NCBI GenBank assembly: GCA_934597165.1
Contig: CAKTQP010000056.1
Coordinates: 1-11,479 of the forward strand
Source: an uncultured Oscillospiraceae bacterium
Lineage (GTDB): Bacteria > Bacillota > Clostridia > Oscillospirales > Oscillospiraceae
DNA length: 11,479 bases
Reading direction: 5' to 3'
The stretch's first letter is position 1. Each line of letters opens with the position of its first letter. Position numbers and translations under genes: made by a program. Shown piece after piece: positions 5,752-11,479 of the stretch. The notes beneath the pieces are model-generated. The model was not told the origin of the DNA, did not search any database, and saw only the letters and a list, made by a program, of their open reading frames with translations.

Positions 5752-6567
5752 TTAGAAGATTCCAAGGAATGCGCCCAGCAGACCAAAGATCAGCAGACCG
5801 ATGATCAGCTGTGTGGGGCGGTTGCCCTTCTTGATTCGCCACATCATGAACAGCACCAGAGCCAGGCTCAGGATGCCCGGATAGATGGCATCAAACAGCT
5901 CGGAGACCACGATGGAGGTCTCGCCGATGTTCAGCGTCCAGTTCAGGGGGAAGCCCACGGTGGTTGCCGTCATGGCACCGACCATCATCAGGCCGAGGAT
6001 GGATGCACAGCGGGTCGCAACGCTCATCAGGCCGCTGTTAAAGACGGTGTCGATGAAGCTTGTGCCCAGTGTGTAGCCCAGTTTCAGCAGGACCCATTTG
6101 AGCAGGGACTGCGAAATGCCATACAGCAGGATGAAGATGAAGGTGCCGAGGATGTTGCCCTGCGAGCACAGACCGATTGCGATACCGGCACCGATAACAC
6201 GCAGGCAGTTGAAGAAGATGGAGTCGAACATACCGGCGGTGGGGCCCATCAGGGAAGCCTTGATGGCATCAATGGTCTCGCCGGGAACTTTACCGTCGTG
6301 GCAGTCCTTTTCCAGTGCGTAGCACAGACCTGCGATAAAGTTGAATGCGACTGCATGGGTATTGAAGAAGGACTGATGGCGGGCATAAGCGGCCTTCTTG
6401 CCTTCGGTATCGTCGCCATAGATACTCTCCACGGCGGGGGCCATGGTCATGGTGAAACCATTGGCTTCCATCTTGGTCATGTTGAAGTTTGAAAAGACCA
6501 GATGGCTGTTCCAGAACATCTTTTTGAGGATCTTATTTTCCTCTGCGCTGACAACTTTCTTTTCCAT
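5752..6567 (-). CDS. PTS mannose-family transporter subunit IID
   Basis: This 271-residue membrane subunit forms the sugar channel together with IIC. The N-terminal cytoplasmic part carries SHLVFSNFNMTKMEANGF (about residues 21-38), typical of the IID start. The segment AYARHQSFFNTHA is the conserved motif before the core. Hydrophobic stretches follow at about 113-155 and 180-205, with a final helix at about 225-270. Length matches AgaD/ManZ proteins. The ATG overlaps the IIC stop in TGATG, so the two are translationally coupled. It is the last PTS subunit before the hairpin at 5679-5717. Confidence 0.95.
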   Translation of the reverse strand: MEKKVVSAEENKILKKMFWNSHLVFSNFNMTKMEANGFTMTMAPAVESIYGDDTEGKKAAYARHQSFFNTHAVAFNFIAGLCYALEKDCHDGKVPGETIDAIKASLMGPTAGMFDSIFFNCLRVIGAGIAIGLCSQGNILGTFIFILLYGISQSLLKWVLLKLGYTLGTSFIDTVFNSGLMSVATRCASILGLMMVGAMTATTVGFPLNWTLNIGETSIVVSELFDAIYPGILSLALVLFMMWRIKKGNRPTQLIIGLLIFGLLGAFLGIF

Positions 6568-7385
6568 CAGAAGAAATCCTCCTCACTGTTGGCCGGGGCA
6601 GCAGCACCCGCAGCGGGGGCAGCAGCCACAGCGTTCTTTGCATCAATGATGCGCTTGTCAATGAAGAACAGGGTCAGGGCGATGGCTGCACCGATGACGG
6701 CGATGCCAAGGCTGCTCAGGCCCAGGCTCTTGGCGCAGATAAAGCCGACAAAGTAGAACACAGCGATATCGGTGGACCAGATCATGGACAGCAGGATGCC
6801 AAAACCGACGGCGGTCATCATGGTACCGGCAACGGCCAGACCTGTCATGACCCATGCGGGGCAGGCAGCCAGACCAGCCTGCAGACCCTCGATGCCAAAG
6901 GCAACGCCCAGGAAGATGATCGCCGCACCGGGCAGGCAGGAGATGAAGTTGACGACCATGGAAATGGCACGGAACTTGTTGGGCTTGCATTCAGAAGCCA
7001 GTCTCTCCCAGTAGGGAGCCAGGCCGGCCCACAGAGGCATCAGCATGGTACCGATGGTGGACATCACGGTACCGATGGTCAGGGACAGAGCCAGACCGGT
7101 TTCCATGGCACCGTCGCCGCCCACCACAATGGCATACGCCACAGCGATGATGGAGCCGGACAGGCAGTCGGACGGGACCGAGCCGCCCACAGCGGAGATG
7201 CCCATGAAGATTGCTTCCAGCGAAGCACCCATGATGATGCCGGTCTGGAAGTCGCCCAGAAGCAGGCCGACCAGCGGTGCCACCACGATGGGGCGGTTCA
7301 GGCACTGCCAGGACAGGGTGTACGGGTCAAGCCAGTTGATGACCGCATACACGACTGCACAGATGATTGCAGCGGTAATTGACAT
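6567..7385 (-). CDS. PTS mannose/N-acetylgalactosamine-family transporter subunit IIC
   Basis: This 272-residue polytopic membrane protein helps select the sugar. It shows the family's segment RPIVVAPLVGLLLGDFQTG (about 31-49) followed by GASLEAIFMGISAVGGSVPSD, then several further membrane helices to about residue 245. The C-terminal tail is cytoplasmic, Ala/Pro-rich, and ends in SEEDFF. GGAGG lies 8 to 10 bases before the ATG. Similarity is to the AgaC/AgaW type, which handles amino sugars, in agreement with the deacetylases downstream. The exact sugar cannot be read from the sequence. Confidence 0.95.
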   Translation of the reverse strand: MSITAAIICAVVYAVINWLDPYTLSWQCLNRPIVVAPLVGLLLGDFQTGIIMGASLEAIFMGISAVGGSVPSDCLSGSIIAVAYAIVVGGDGAMETGLALSLTIGTVMSTIGTMLMPLWAGLAPYWERLASECKPNKFRAISMVVNFISCLPGAAIIFLGVAFGIEGLQAGLAACPAWVMTGLAVAGTMMTAVGFGILLSMIWSTDIAVFYFVGFICAKSLGLSSLGIAVIGAAIALTLFFIDKRIIDAKNAVAAAPAAGAAAPANSEEDFF

Positions 7386-7436
7386 AGCGATTTTTCCTCC
7401 TTGTACTTTTTTCTATTTTCAGGCAGAGCACCATGC

Positions 7437-7928
7437 TCAGCCCAGTACCTTGGAAAGTTCCTGCGGAACATCATCGGGGATGGTCTGCACATTGCAGGGG
7501 ATCCCGGTTGCCATGACCTGCCGCAGAACCTCGACTTCGTCCTCGTAGGCATACAGATTCTTGGTATAGGTCTTGCGGGCTTCCGTTCCGTGCTTGGGAG
7601 CAATGCGGCCATAATTGCCCACATTGATCTGCGGGATATCCTTGACTTCCTTGGCCACACGCAGCAGATTTTCCGGCGTGCTGACGATCAGCAGGATCTT
7701 CAGACCGGCTGCACGGGGATCGTTGCAGAGCGAGACTGCCTTATCCACCGTCACGATCGCCGTCTTGCAGGTGGCCGGTGCAGCCATCATCAGGGATTTC
7801 TGCATGATATCGCTGGCAGCTGCCGTATCATCTGCCACCACGATGCGGTCAACGCCCAGCGTGCGGCTCCACTTGGTGGCAACCTGGCCATGGATCATGC
7901 GCTCATCCAAACGTACCCATTTGATCAT
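7437..7928 (-). CDS. PTS mannose-family component IIB
   Basis: This 163-residue cytoplasmic phosphotransfer protein has its active-site His13 within RLDERMIHGQV, the standard IIB motif. It accepts phosphate from EIIA and passes it to the sugar as it enters through IIC/IID. The length is normal. The start follows AAAGGATGG, 23 bases after the EIIA stop. The C-terminal half keeps the family's INVGNYGR pattern (residues 101-108), where the second sugar-binding loop lies. Confidence 0.95.
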   Translation of the reverse strand: MIKWVRLDERMIHGQVATKWSRTLGVDRIVVADDTAAASDIMQKSLMMAAPATCKTAIVTVDKAVSLCNDPRAAGLKILLIVSTPENLLRVAKEVKDIPQINVGNYGRIAPKHGTEARKTYTKNLYAYEDEVEVLRQVMATGIPCNVQTIPDDVPQELSKVLG

Positions 7929-7951
7929 AAGTTTTCCATCCTTTCTTTTTA

Positions 7952-8371
7952 TCAGAAGAAGTCGTCGCTGCCTGCCGGTGCCGTGTCCGCAGGAACTTCC
8001 GGTTCCACACGGCGCAGATACTCGCGGCTTTCTTCAATGATCTCATCCAGCCGTTCGTCGCTGAGGGTATCCTCGCTCAGAACATTCATCATGAAGCTCA
8101 TGTTCACACCGCTCACCAGCCGGGTGTTGGGGCGGTCCAAGTAGGTGAACATGGCCTGATTCACGCTGCCGCCGTAAAGGTCGCTGCACAGCAGCACTTC
8201 GTCCTTCGGACCGACAGTCTCATAGAACGCATCCAGATGATCCTGCACGCAGCTCTCATCCAGATAGGCATCAAATACGGTCAAATTCTCGCACTCTCCC
8301 ATCAGGATCTTCAGCGAGCTTTGCATTCCGCTGGCCATTGAGCCATGGGACGAGAGAAAGATTTTCAGCAT
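7952..8371 (-). CDS. PTS mannose-family component IIA
   Basis: This 139-residue EIIA is phosphorylated by HPr on His9 (SSHGSMASGM). The start at 8369-8371 is preferred over the ATG three codons upstream (8378-8380), because AGAGG would overlap the earlier start and because the family begins just before the first strand. LLCSDLYGGSVNQAM (residues 57-71) is the conserved second motif. The protein ends in a Pro/Ala/Glu-rich linker and SDDFF, a tail like that of IIC in the same operon. It is the first gene after the operon promoter. EIIA probably also phosphorylates or otherwise informs the upstream regulator. Confidence 0.93.
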   Translation of the reverse strand: MLKIFLSSHGSMASGMQSSLKILMGECENLTVFDAYLDESCVQDHLDAFYETVGPKDEVLLCSDLYGGSVNQAMFTYLDRPNTRLVSGVNMSFMMNVLSEDTLSDERLDEIIEESREYLRRVEPEVPADTAPAGSDDFF

Positions 8372-8417
8372 AACAGGCATCCTCTTTTCGACTACAAGCT
8401 AATTATTTTCCTTCGAT

Positions 8418-8538
8418 GTTCACATTTTATCTCTATTTTGCACAGAGTTCAACGCTTTTTGATTTATAGAATAAGTTCAAGCTGTTTCGATTTCATTTTA
8501 TAAGTTCAAAATGGCGCACAGTTGAACACCCTGTTCAA
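8418..8538. repeat. Phased GTTCAA repeat array upstream of the PTS operon (putative operator)
   Basis: GTTCAA (TTGAAC on the minus strand) occurs at 8447, 8475, 8504 and 8533, with GTTCAC at 8418. Steps are 29, 28, 29 and 29 bp. The copies at 8475 and 8447 are also alike beyond the core, both sharing a pattern of GCT, TTT and GATTT at similar distances. The array spans the promoter and upstream region and stops in the terminator of the regulator gene. It is the obvious candidate binding region for the divergent-family activator encoded next door. Confidence 0.65.
8424..8452 (-). promoter_or_regulatory. Promoter of the PTS operon
   Basis: On the minus strand the -35 box TTGAAC (8447-8452) and -10 box TAAAAT (8424-8429) are separated by exactly 17 bases. 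Transcription would start at about 8417, some 45 bases before the EIIA start. The -35 box coincides with one of a series of TTGAAC repeats, so an activator bound at the upstream copies could contact polymerase. Confidence 0.75.
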
Positions 8539-8551
8539 AACTGTGCGCCAT
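8507..8551 (-). terminator. Terminator of the regulator gene
   Basis: The arms 8539-8551 and 8511-8523 form a perfect 13-bp stem (ATGGCGCACAGTT and its complement) with a 15-base loop, followed on the minus strand by TTTGAAC. It isolates the regulator transcript from the PTS promoter. It follows the regulator stop by 12 bases. Confidence 0.85.
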
Positions 8552-8563
8552 GATTTGGTGATT

Positions 8564-10561
8564 CTACATAGTCTGCAACGAGCGCCGAAGCCATTCCGCC
8601 GCCATCCGGGGCGGGTCTTCCGCAAAGGCTTCCAGTTCTTCCGGATACCGCACAAAAGAGTACAGCAGTGTATTCAGCGCTTTCATCTTCTGCCAGTCGT
8701 GAAGTCCGCCGCCGACATACAGCAGCGCCCGGATCTTCCGTTCTCCCCAGAGCGCCCGTTTTTCCAGCGGGTAGAATTCCAGTCGGATCTCTTCCCCTTC
8801 TGCGCCCTGTTCCTCCTGAAAGACCACCACGACCTCGCCGCACTGGTACGTCCAGCATTTTTCCCGGGTGATCCACCGGTTCAAAAGCGCCTGCCGTTCG
8901 GCTTCGTCCCTGCCATGTACCCCCGCCAGATACTGGAAGAACTGCTCCGGCGTGTAATACTGGAAGTTTCGGATCACCCGGTAATTCTCCGGCGGCGGAA
9001 GCTGCTGCCGGTACTGGTATGCTTCCACCAGCAGGGTGTTGTAAACACGGTCAAAGTCCCGTTCGTTCCGGATCAGCAGCAACAGTTCCACCGGGTAATC
9101 ATACCGGTAGCCGGGCTTTATTCCCTCTTCCTGTTCTGCGCCATTTCCCAGCAGCACTCCGTCGCATTCTGCCGGGTCGATGCGACGCAGCTCGTACAGG
9201 TTCATCGGCGTGATCTCTTCGACCAGTTCGGGGTAACGCTCTTTCAGGCCCTCTGTCTGGATCCGGGCATACTCGGTTCCTAGAAAATGGGTGGAGCACA
9301 GACGGAGCGGCCGGATGGGATACCGGATTTCGTGCAGCAGGCTGAAGAAATAGCAGCTCAGCATTGCCAGCAGGAACCGATTTGCCCGGATCGGATAAAT
9401 CGTCTGGATAAATTCGATCACCCGGCGGCTCAGTTCCGCACAGAGCGGGCAATCCAGAAATTGCAGTTCATAAACATAGTCATACTGCATTGCACCATCC
9501 ATTCCATAGAAATGTTGTGCGATCAGATTGAATAGGATCTGCTGCAGCAGATCCCTTGCCATTGGCAAGAGCGCAAAATCCAGTCCCGTCTCCTGCTTCA
9601 GGTAGACCAGCACCCGGTCCCGCAAGCGTCCCGCCTGCCCTGCAAAGCCGGGATGCAGGCTGAACGGGTCCCGCTTCAGGTTCACATCCAGCATACTGAA
9701 CAGCAGAATGCCCAGAAACGCCACCTCATCCCGGGGCATGGCATAGCCCCCGTATTGTTCCTCCAGTGTGTGGTAAATGGACTGTGCCAGCGGATAGAAC
9801 ATCGTTCCGGAGATGCTTTCCAGCCATGGGTCCGGCAGCCGGATCTCATGGCCGTTCTGCACCCGGTTCCGTGCAATGATCAGGTAGACCGCCACACGCT
9901 GGGTCGCACTGTCCCGCAGGGAGATCGGGCTTTCCCGCAGGATCTTCAGAAATGTATGCCGGATATCCTGCCGCTCTTCGTATCCGCAGCTGAGCCAGGA
10001 TGCACTGTCCGGGTCACTGCAATCCAGCGTTTCCTTGTGGAAATGCACACCGGAGACCTCGGTCAGTGCCAGCCTGCGCTTGTACTCTTCTCCTTCCACC
10101 CGCATTCCGGTGCCGGGGCGTGAGACGATCCGCAGGCCAAAGCTCTCGCACAGGCGGGTCGCCATGCTCAGTGGCTCCCGCAATGCCGAAGCCGAGAGAA
10201 AAAGCTGATCGGCCAGCTGTTCTTTCTTAATGCCGGTTTCCGTGGAGATGATGCGCCGGGACAGATACCGCACCCGGCTTTCCCGGTCGGCGTTCAGCAT
10301 ACTGCCCGGCATCTGGCGGATGCTGGTCACAGCCGAAAAGGTATCGTATGCTTCCGGGTCCAGAACTTCCACATAGTAGCCCTTATGCCGCCGGGAAACC
10401 AGCCGGGCACCATTCTCATTCAGGATCTGCGCCACCAGCGGCATCTCATTCTTGATGGTGTGCGCACTGACACCGATCCGCTCCGCCAGTTCCTGCGAAG
10501 TCATCGTCTGTTCGGGGGCATTGCTCAACTGGGTCACGATCTGCAAGGCTCTGCTGGACAT
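8564..10561 (-). CDS. PRD-containing transcriptional regulator of the PTS operon (BglG/MtlR/LicR-type)
   Basis: This is a 665-residue regulator. The start is the ATG at 10559-10561, with AAAGGAG 7 bases upstream; the frame is open further upstream but would cross the promoter. Domains in order: an HTH (about 20-40, ELAERIGVSAHTIKNEM), a second Mga-type HTH (about 112-135), two PTS regulation domains (about 200-300 and 310-415), an EIIB-like domain (about 418-480, LRLCSTHFLGTE) and a C-terminal part (about 530-665) reminiscent of an EIIA-Fru domain. The histidines usual in PRDs appear replaced (YLIIARNR at 226-233, LFNLIAQHFYG at 343-353), and no PH active site is seen in the EIIA-like part. 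It most likely activates the adjacent PTS operon in response to PTS phosphorylation state, though how it senses flux is unclear. Confidence 0.85.
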   Translation of the reverse strand: MSSRALQIVTQLSNAPEQTMTSQELAERIGVSAHTIKNEMPLVAQILNENGARLVSRRHKGYYVEVLDPEAYDTFSAVTSIRQMPGSMLNADRESRVRYLSRRIISTETGIKKEQLADQLFLSASALREPLSMATRLCESFGLRIVSRPGTGMRVEGEEYKRRLALTEVSGVHFHKETLDCSDPDSASWLSCGYEERQDIRHTFLKILRESPISLRDSATQRVAVYLIIARNRVQNGHEIRLPDPWLESISGTMFYPLAQSIYHTLEEQYGGYAMPRDEVAFLGILLFSMLDVNLKRDPFSLHPGFAGQAGRLRDRVLVYLKQETGLDFALLPMARDLLQQILFNLIAQHFYGMDGAMQYDYVYELQFLDCPLCAELSRRVIEFIQTIYPIRANRFLLAMLSCYFFSLLHEIRYPIRPLRLCSTHFLGTEYARIQTEGLKERYPELVEEITPMNLYELRRIDPAECDGVLLGNGAEQEEGIKPGYRYDYPVELLLLIRNERDFDRVYNTLLVEAYQYRQQLPPPENYRVIRNFQYYTPEQFFQYLAGVHGRDEAERQALLNRWITREKCWTYQCGEVVVVFQEEQGAEGEEIRLEFYPLEKRALWGERKIRALLYVGGGLHDWQKMKALNTLLYSFVRYPEELEAFAEDPPRMAAEWLRRSLQTM

Positions 10562-10595
10562 AAAACCGCTCCTTTTCCCAATCATTCCTGCCTTT

Positions 10596-10624
10596 ATTGT
10601 AGTAAAACACTGTCCGAAATGCAA
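10596..10624 (-). promoter_or_regulatory. Promoter of the PRD regulator gene
   Basis: On the minus strand the -35 box TTGCAT (10619-10624) and -10 box TACAAT (10596-10601) are 17 bases apart. The start codon follows about 35 bases after the -10 box. No TTGAAC repeats are present here, so the regulator seems not to use the same sites on itself. Confidence 0.75.
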
Positions 10625-10626
10625 GC

Positions 10627-10682
10627 CGGGAACCAGAAATGCCGCTCCGAGCTTTTCAGCCCAGAGCGGCATTCCCGGTTTT
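10627..10682 (+). terminator. Long hairpin upstream of the regulator promoter
   Basis: AATGCCGCTC (10638-10647) and GAGCGGCATT (10664-10673) pair perfectly, and CCGGGAA / TTCCCGG can extend the stem outwards across a bulge. On the plus strand TTTT follows at 10679-10682, so it could end a plus-strand transcript antisense to the regulator. On the minus strand no T run follows. It may alternatively only insulate the promoter. Confidence 0.5.
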
Positions 10683-11055
10683 GGGATATAATTAGAGAAT
10701 GGCTTGATTGTTAGCATCCTCACCCTCTCCGTCATTGCTTGCTACACAAAAATTATTTGTGCTGACTGCGGCTCTTTTGCATGACACGCTGTTCTTGGAT
10801 TTTGTGTATGAAGATAGATAGGAGGAGAACACATAATAAACCTGAGGAATTGAGCAGCATTGCGAATGCAGCATTCGGGCTGCGTTAAACTACACCAAAA
10901 ATTTCGCGATTTCGTGGGTTTACTGAGAGAGGGAAGCCCGAAAACCTGCATGAATACTGGACTTTTCGGATCAAGGTCAGGTGAGTACGGTCTGAAGGCT
11001 GCACGTCGTGCACCCCAGTTCTCCAAGCGCTGATTTATCTCAAGCTGTACTTTTG
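10683..11055. other. Gene-poor stretch of unknown content
   Basis: No open frame with a ribosome site and family resemblance was found. Visible pieces are a TATAAT at 10687-10692 (plus) without a -35 box, a small palindrome around 10745-10760, and an AGGAGG at 10818-10823 without a matching start codon. A 13-base near-palindrome TGCACG-T-CGTGCA lies at about 11000-11012. The plus strand gives short protein-like pieces in different frames, suggesting decayed coding DNA or a dispersed repeat. A non-coding RNA ending at the terminator at 11056 is possible but not identified. Confidence 0.4.
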
Positions 11056-11082
11056 CAGCCCTGCTTTGGCAGGGCTGTTTTT
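11056..11082 (+). terminator. Intrinsic terminator, plus strand
   Basis: CAGCCCTGC (11056-11064) and GCAGGGCTG (11069-11077) form a perfect 9-bp stem with a TTTG loop, followed by TTTTTG. It would end a plus-strand transcript coming from the gene-poor stretch, although no plus-strand gene is recognised there. Confidence 0.75.
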
Positions 11083-11103
11083 GTTTGTTACGCTCCTGCG
11101 CAC

Positions 11104-11141
11104 AAAAAGAACACCCCCGCGCCTTTGGGCCGGGGGTGTTC
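11104..11141 (-). terminator. Terminator of the sigma-factor gene
   Basis: GAACACCCCCG (11109-11119) and CGGGGGTGTTC (11131-11141) form a perfect 11-bp stem. On the minus strand five T follow (11104-11108). It lies 17 bases after the sigma-factor stop codon. Confidence 0.9.
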
Positions 11142-11158
11142 TGCTGTGATAGGAAATG

Positions 11159-11479
11159 TCAGGTGGAAGAGGAAAGCATCTTTTGCAGCTGGGTCTTGGC
11201 CCGGTAGTAGGTCACACGGGCCCATGCGGCATTGTGGCCGAAGATCAGCCCGATGCGCTCAAAGGGCAGCTCGCCGAATACCCGGAGGCTGAACACCTCT
11301 TTGTAAGGCTCGTCCAGCGTGTGCAGACACTGATGCACGGTGAATGCCGCATCCTGATCGACCAGCAGCTGGGCAATGTCCGGAGTGTCGGCGGGGGCGG
11401 TTTCGGCATCTTCCAGCGGGGCAGTGTGCTTTGTCCGGCGGCAGTGGGAATAATAGGCGTTGCGGGCCACCGTGAACAG
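11159..11479 (-). CDS. ECF-type RNA polymerase sigma factor, C-terminal part
   Basis: The reading frame is open to the right edge and gives the last 106 residues of a sigma-70 family protein of the extracytoplasmic-function size class. The first residues visible, LFTVARNAYYSHCRR, match the end of the region 2 domain. A variable acidic linker follows, then region 4: LDEPYKEVFSLRVFGELPFERIGLIFG with its HTH, and WARVTYYRAKTQLQKML as the recognition helix. The apparent internal GTG start at 11468-11470 is not a real start because the match continues upstream. It is followed directly by a terminator, so no anti-sigma gene lies downstream; one could lie elsewhere. Target genes are unknown. Confidence 0.88.
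   Translation of the reverse strand: MFTVARNAYYSHCRRTKHTAPLEDAETAPADTPDIAQLLVDQDAAFTVHQCLHTLDEPYKEVFSLRVFGELPFERIGLIFGHNAAWARVTYYRAKTQLQKMLSSST

Noticed and set aside
5650..6492. Plus-strand frame of 280 codons
   Set aside because: It is antisense to the EIID gene, which has firm family motifs. The translation is a low-complexity Gln/His/Asp/Gly shadow with no ribosome site.
8418..8538. CRISPR-like array from the 28-29 bp spacing
   Set aside because: Only a 6-base core is shared, there is no long conserved repeat, and the array coincides with a promoter.
8447..8551. Sigma-54 promoter with a LevR-type activator
   Set aside because: The regulator has no AAA+ ATPase domain, and a -35/-10 pair at 17 bases explains the start better than any -24/-12 match.
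10562..10735. N-terminal extension of the PRD regulator
   Set aside because: The longer start would place the promoter (10596-10624) inside the coding region, and the ATG at 10559-10561 has a strong ribosome site directly before an HTH domain.
10742..11026. Minus-strand frame of 94 codons
   Set aside because: It has no ribosome site, no recognisable family, and a composition typical of chance frames in AT-rich intergenic DNA.

Overview
The window looks like a chromosomal segment of a gut-type clostridial Firmicute. A Faecalibacterium-like member of the Oscillospiraceae is my best guess. The reasons are strong AGGAGG ribosome sites, TTG starts, a mannose-family PTS, a BspA-like secreted protein behind a c-di-GMP riboswitch, and GC-rich genes with AT-rich intergenic DNA. 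The genus is inference. Every intact gene is on the minus strand.

Left part (1-1280): a zinc-uptake operon, read leftwards. It encodes a Fur/Zur-type repressor, a 98-residue two-helix membrane protein with a His/Cys-rich loop, and the N-terminal 132 residues of a ZnuA-like lipoprotein that runs off the window. A Fur-type inverted repeat touches the -10 box of this operon. A 100-bp element made of three nested inverted repeats lies between the membrane-protein gene and znuA.

Middle-left (1300-2500): decayed DNA. On the plus strand are short coding remnants resembling the start of a DUF4065 protein and the end of an ImmA/IrrE protein. On the minus strand is a frameshifted, truncated BspA-like secreted protein. 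Its leader still holds a promoter -10 box, a c-di-GMP-I (GEMM) riboswitch aptamer and an intrinsic terminator.

Main part (2626-10624): an amino-sugar PTS locus. A PRD-type regulator (8564-10561) has its own promoter and is followed by a terminator. The next promoter carries TTGAAC repeats spaced 28-29 bp and drives genes for EIIA, EIIB, EIIC and EIID. After a perfect terminator-like hairpin come an M28-peptidase-like membrane protein without recognisable metal ligands, a NagA-type deacetylase and a ChbG/YdjC-type deacetylase, then a final terminator. The simplest model is that the PTS imports and phosphorylates an N-acetylated sugar, the two deacetylases remove acetyl groups, and the regulator senses PTS flux. 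No deaminase (NagB) or glycosidase is present, so the substrate cannot be named.

Right edge (10625-11479): about 480 bp with no convincing gene but several hairpins, then the C-terminal part of an ECF-type sigma factor that runs off the right edge.
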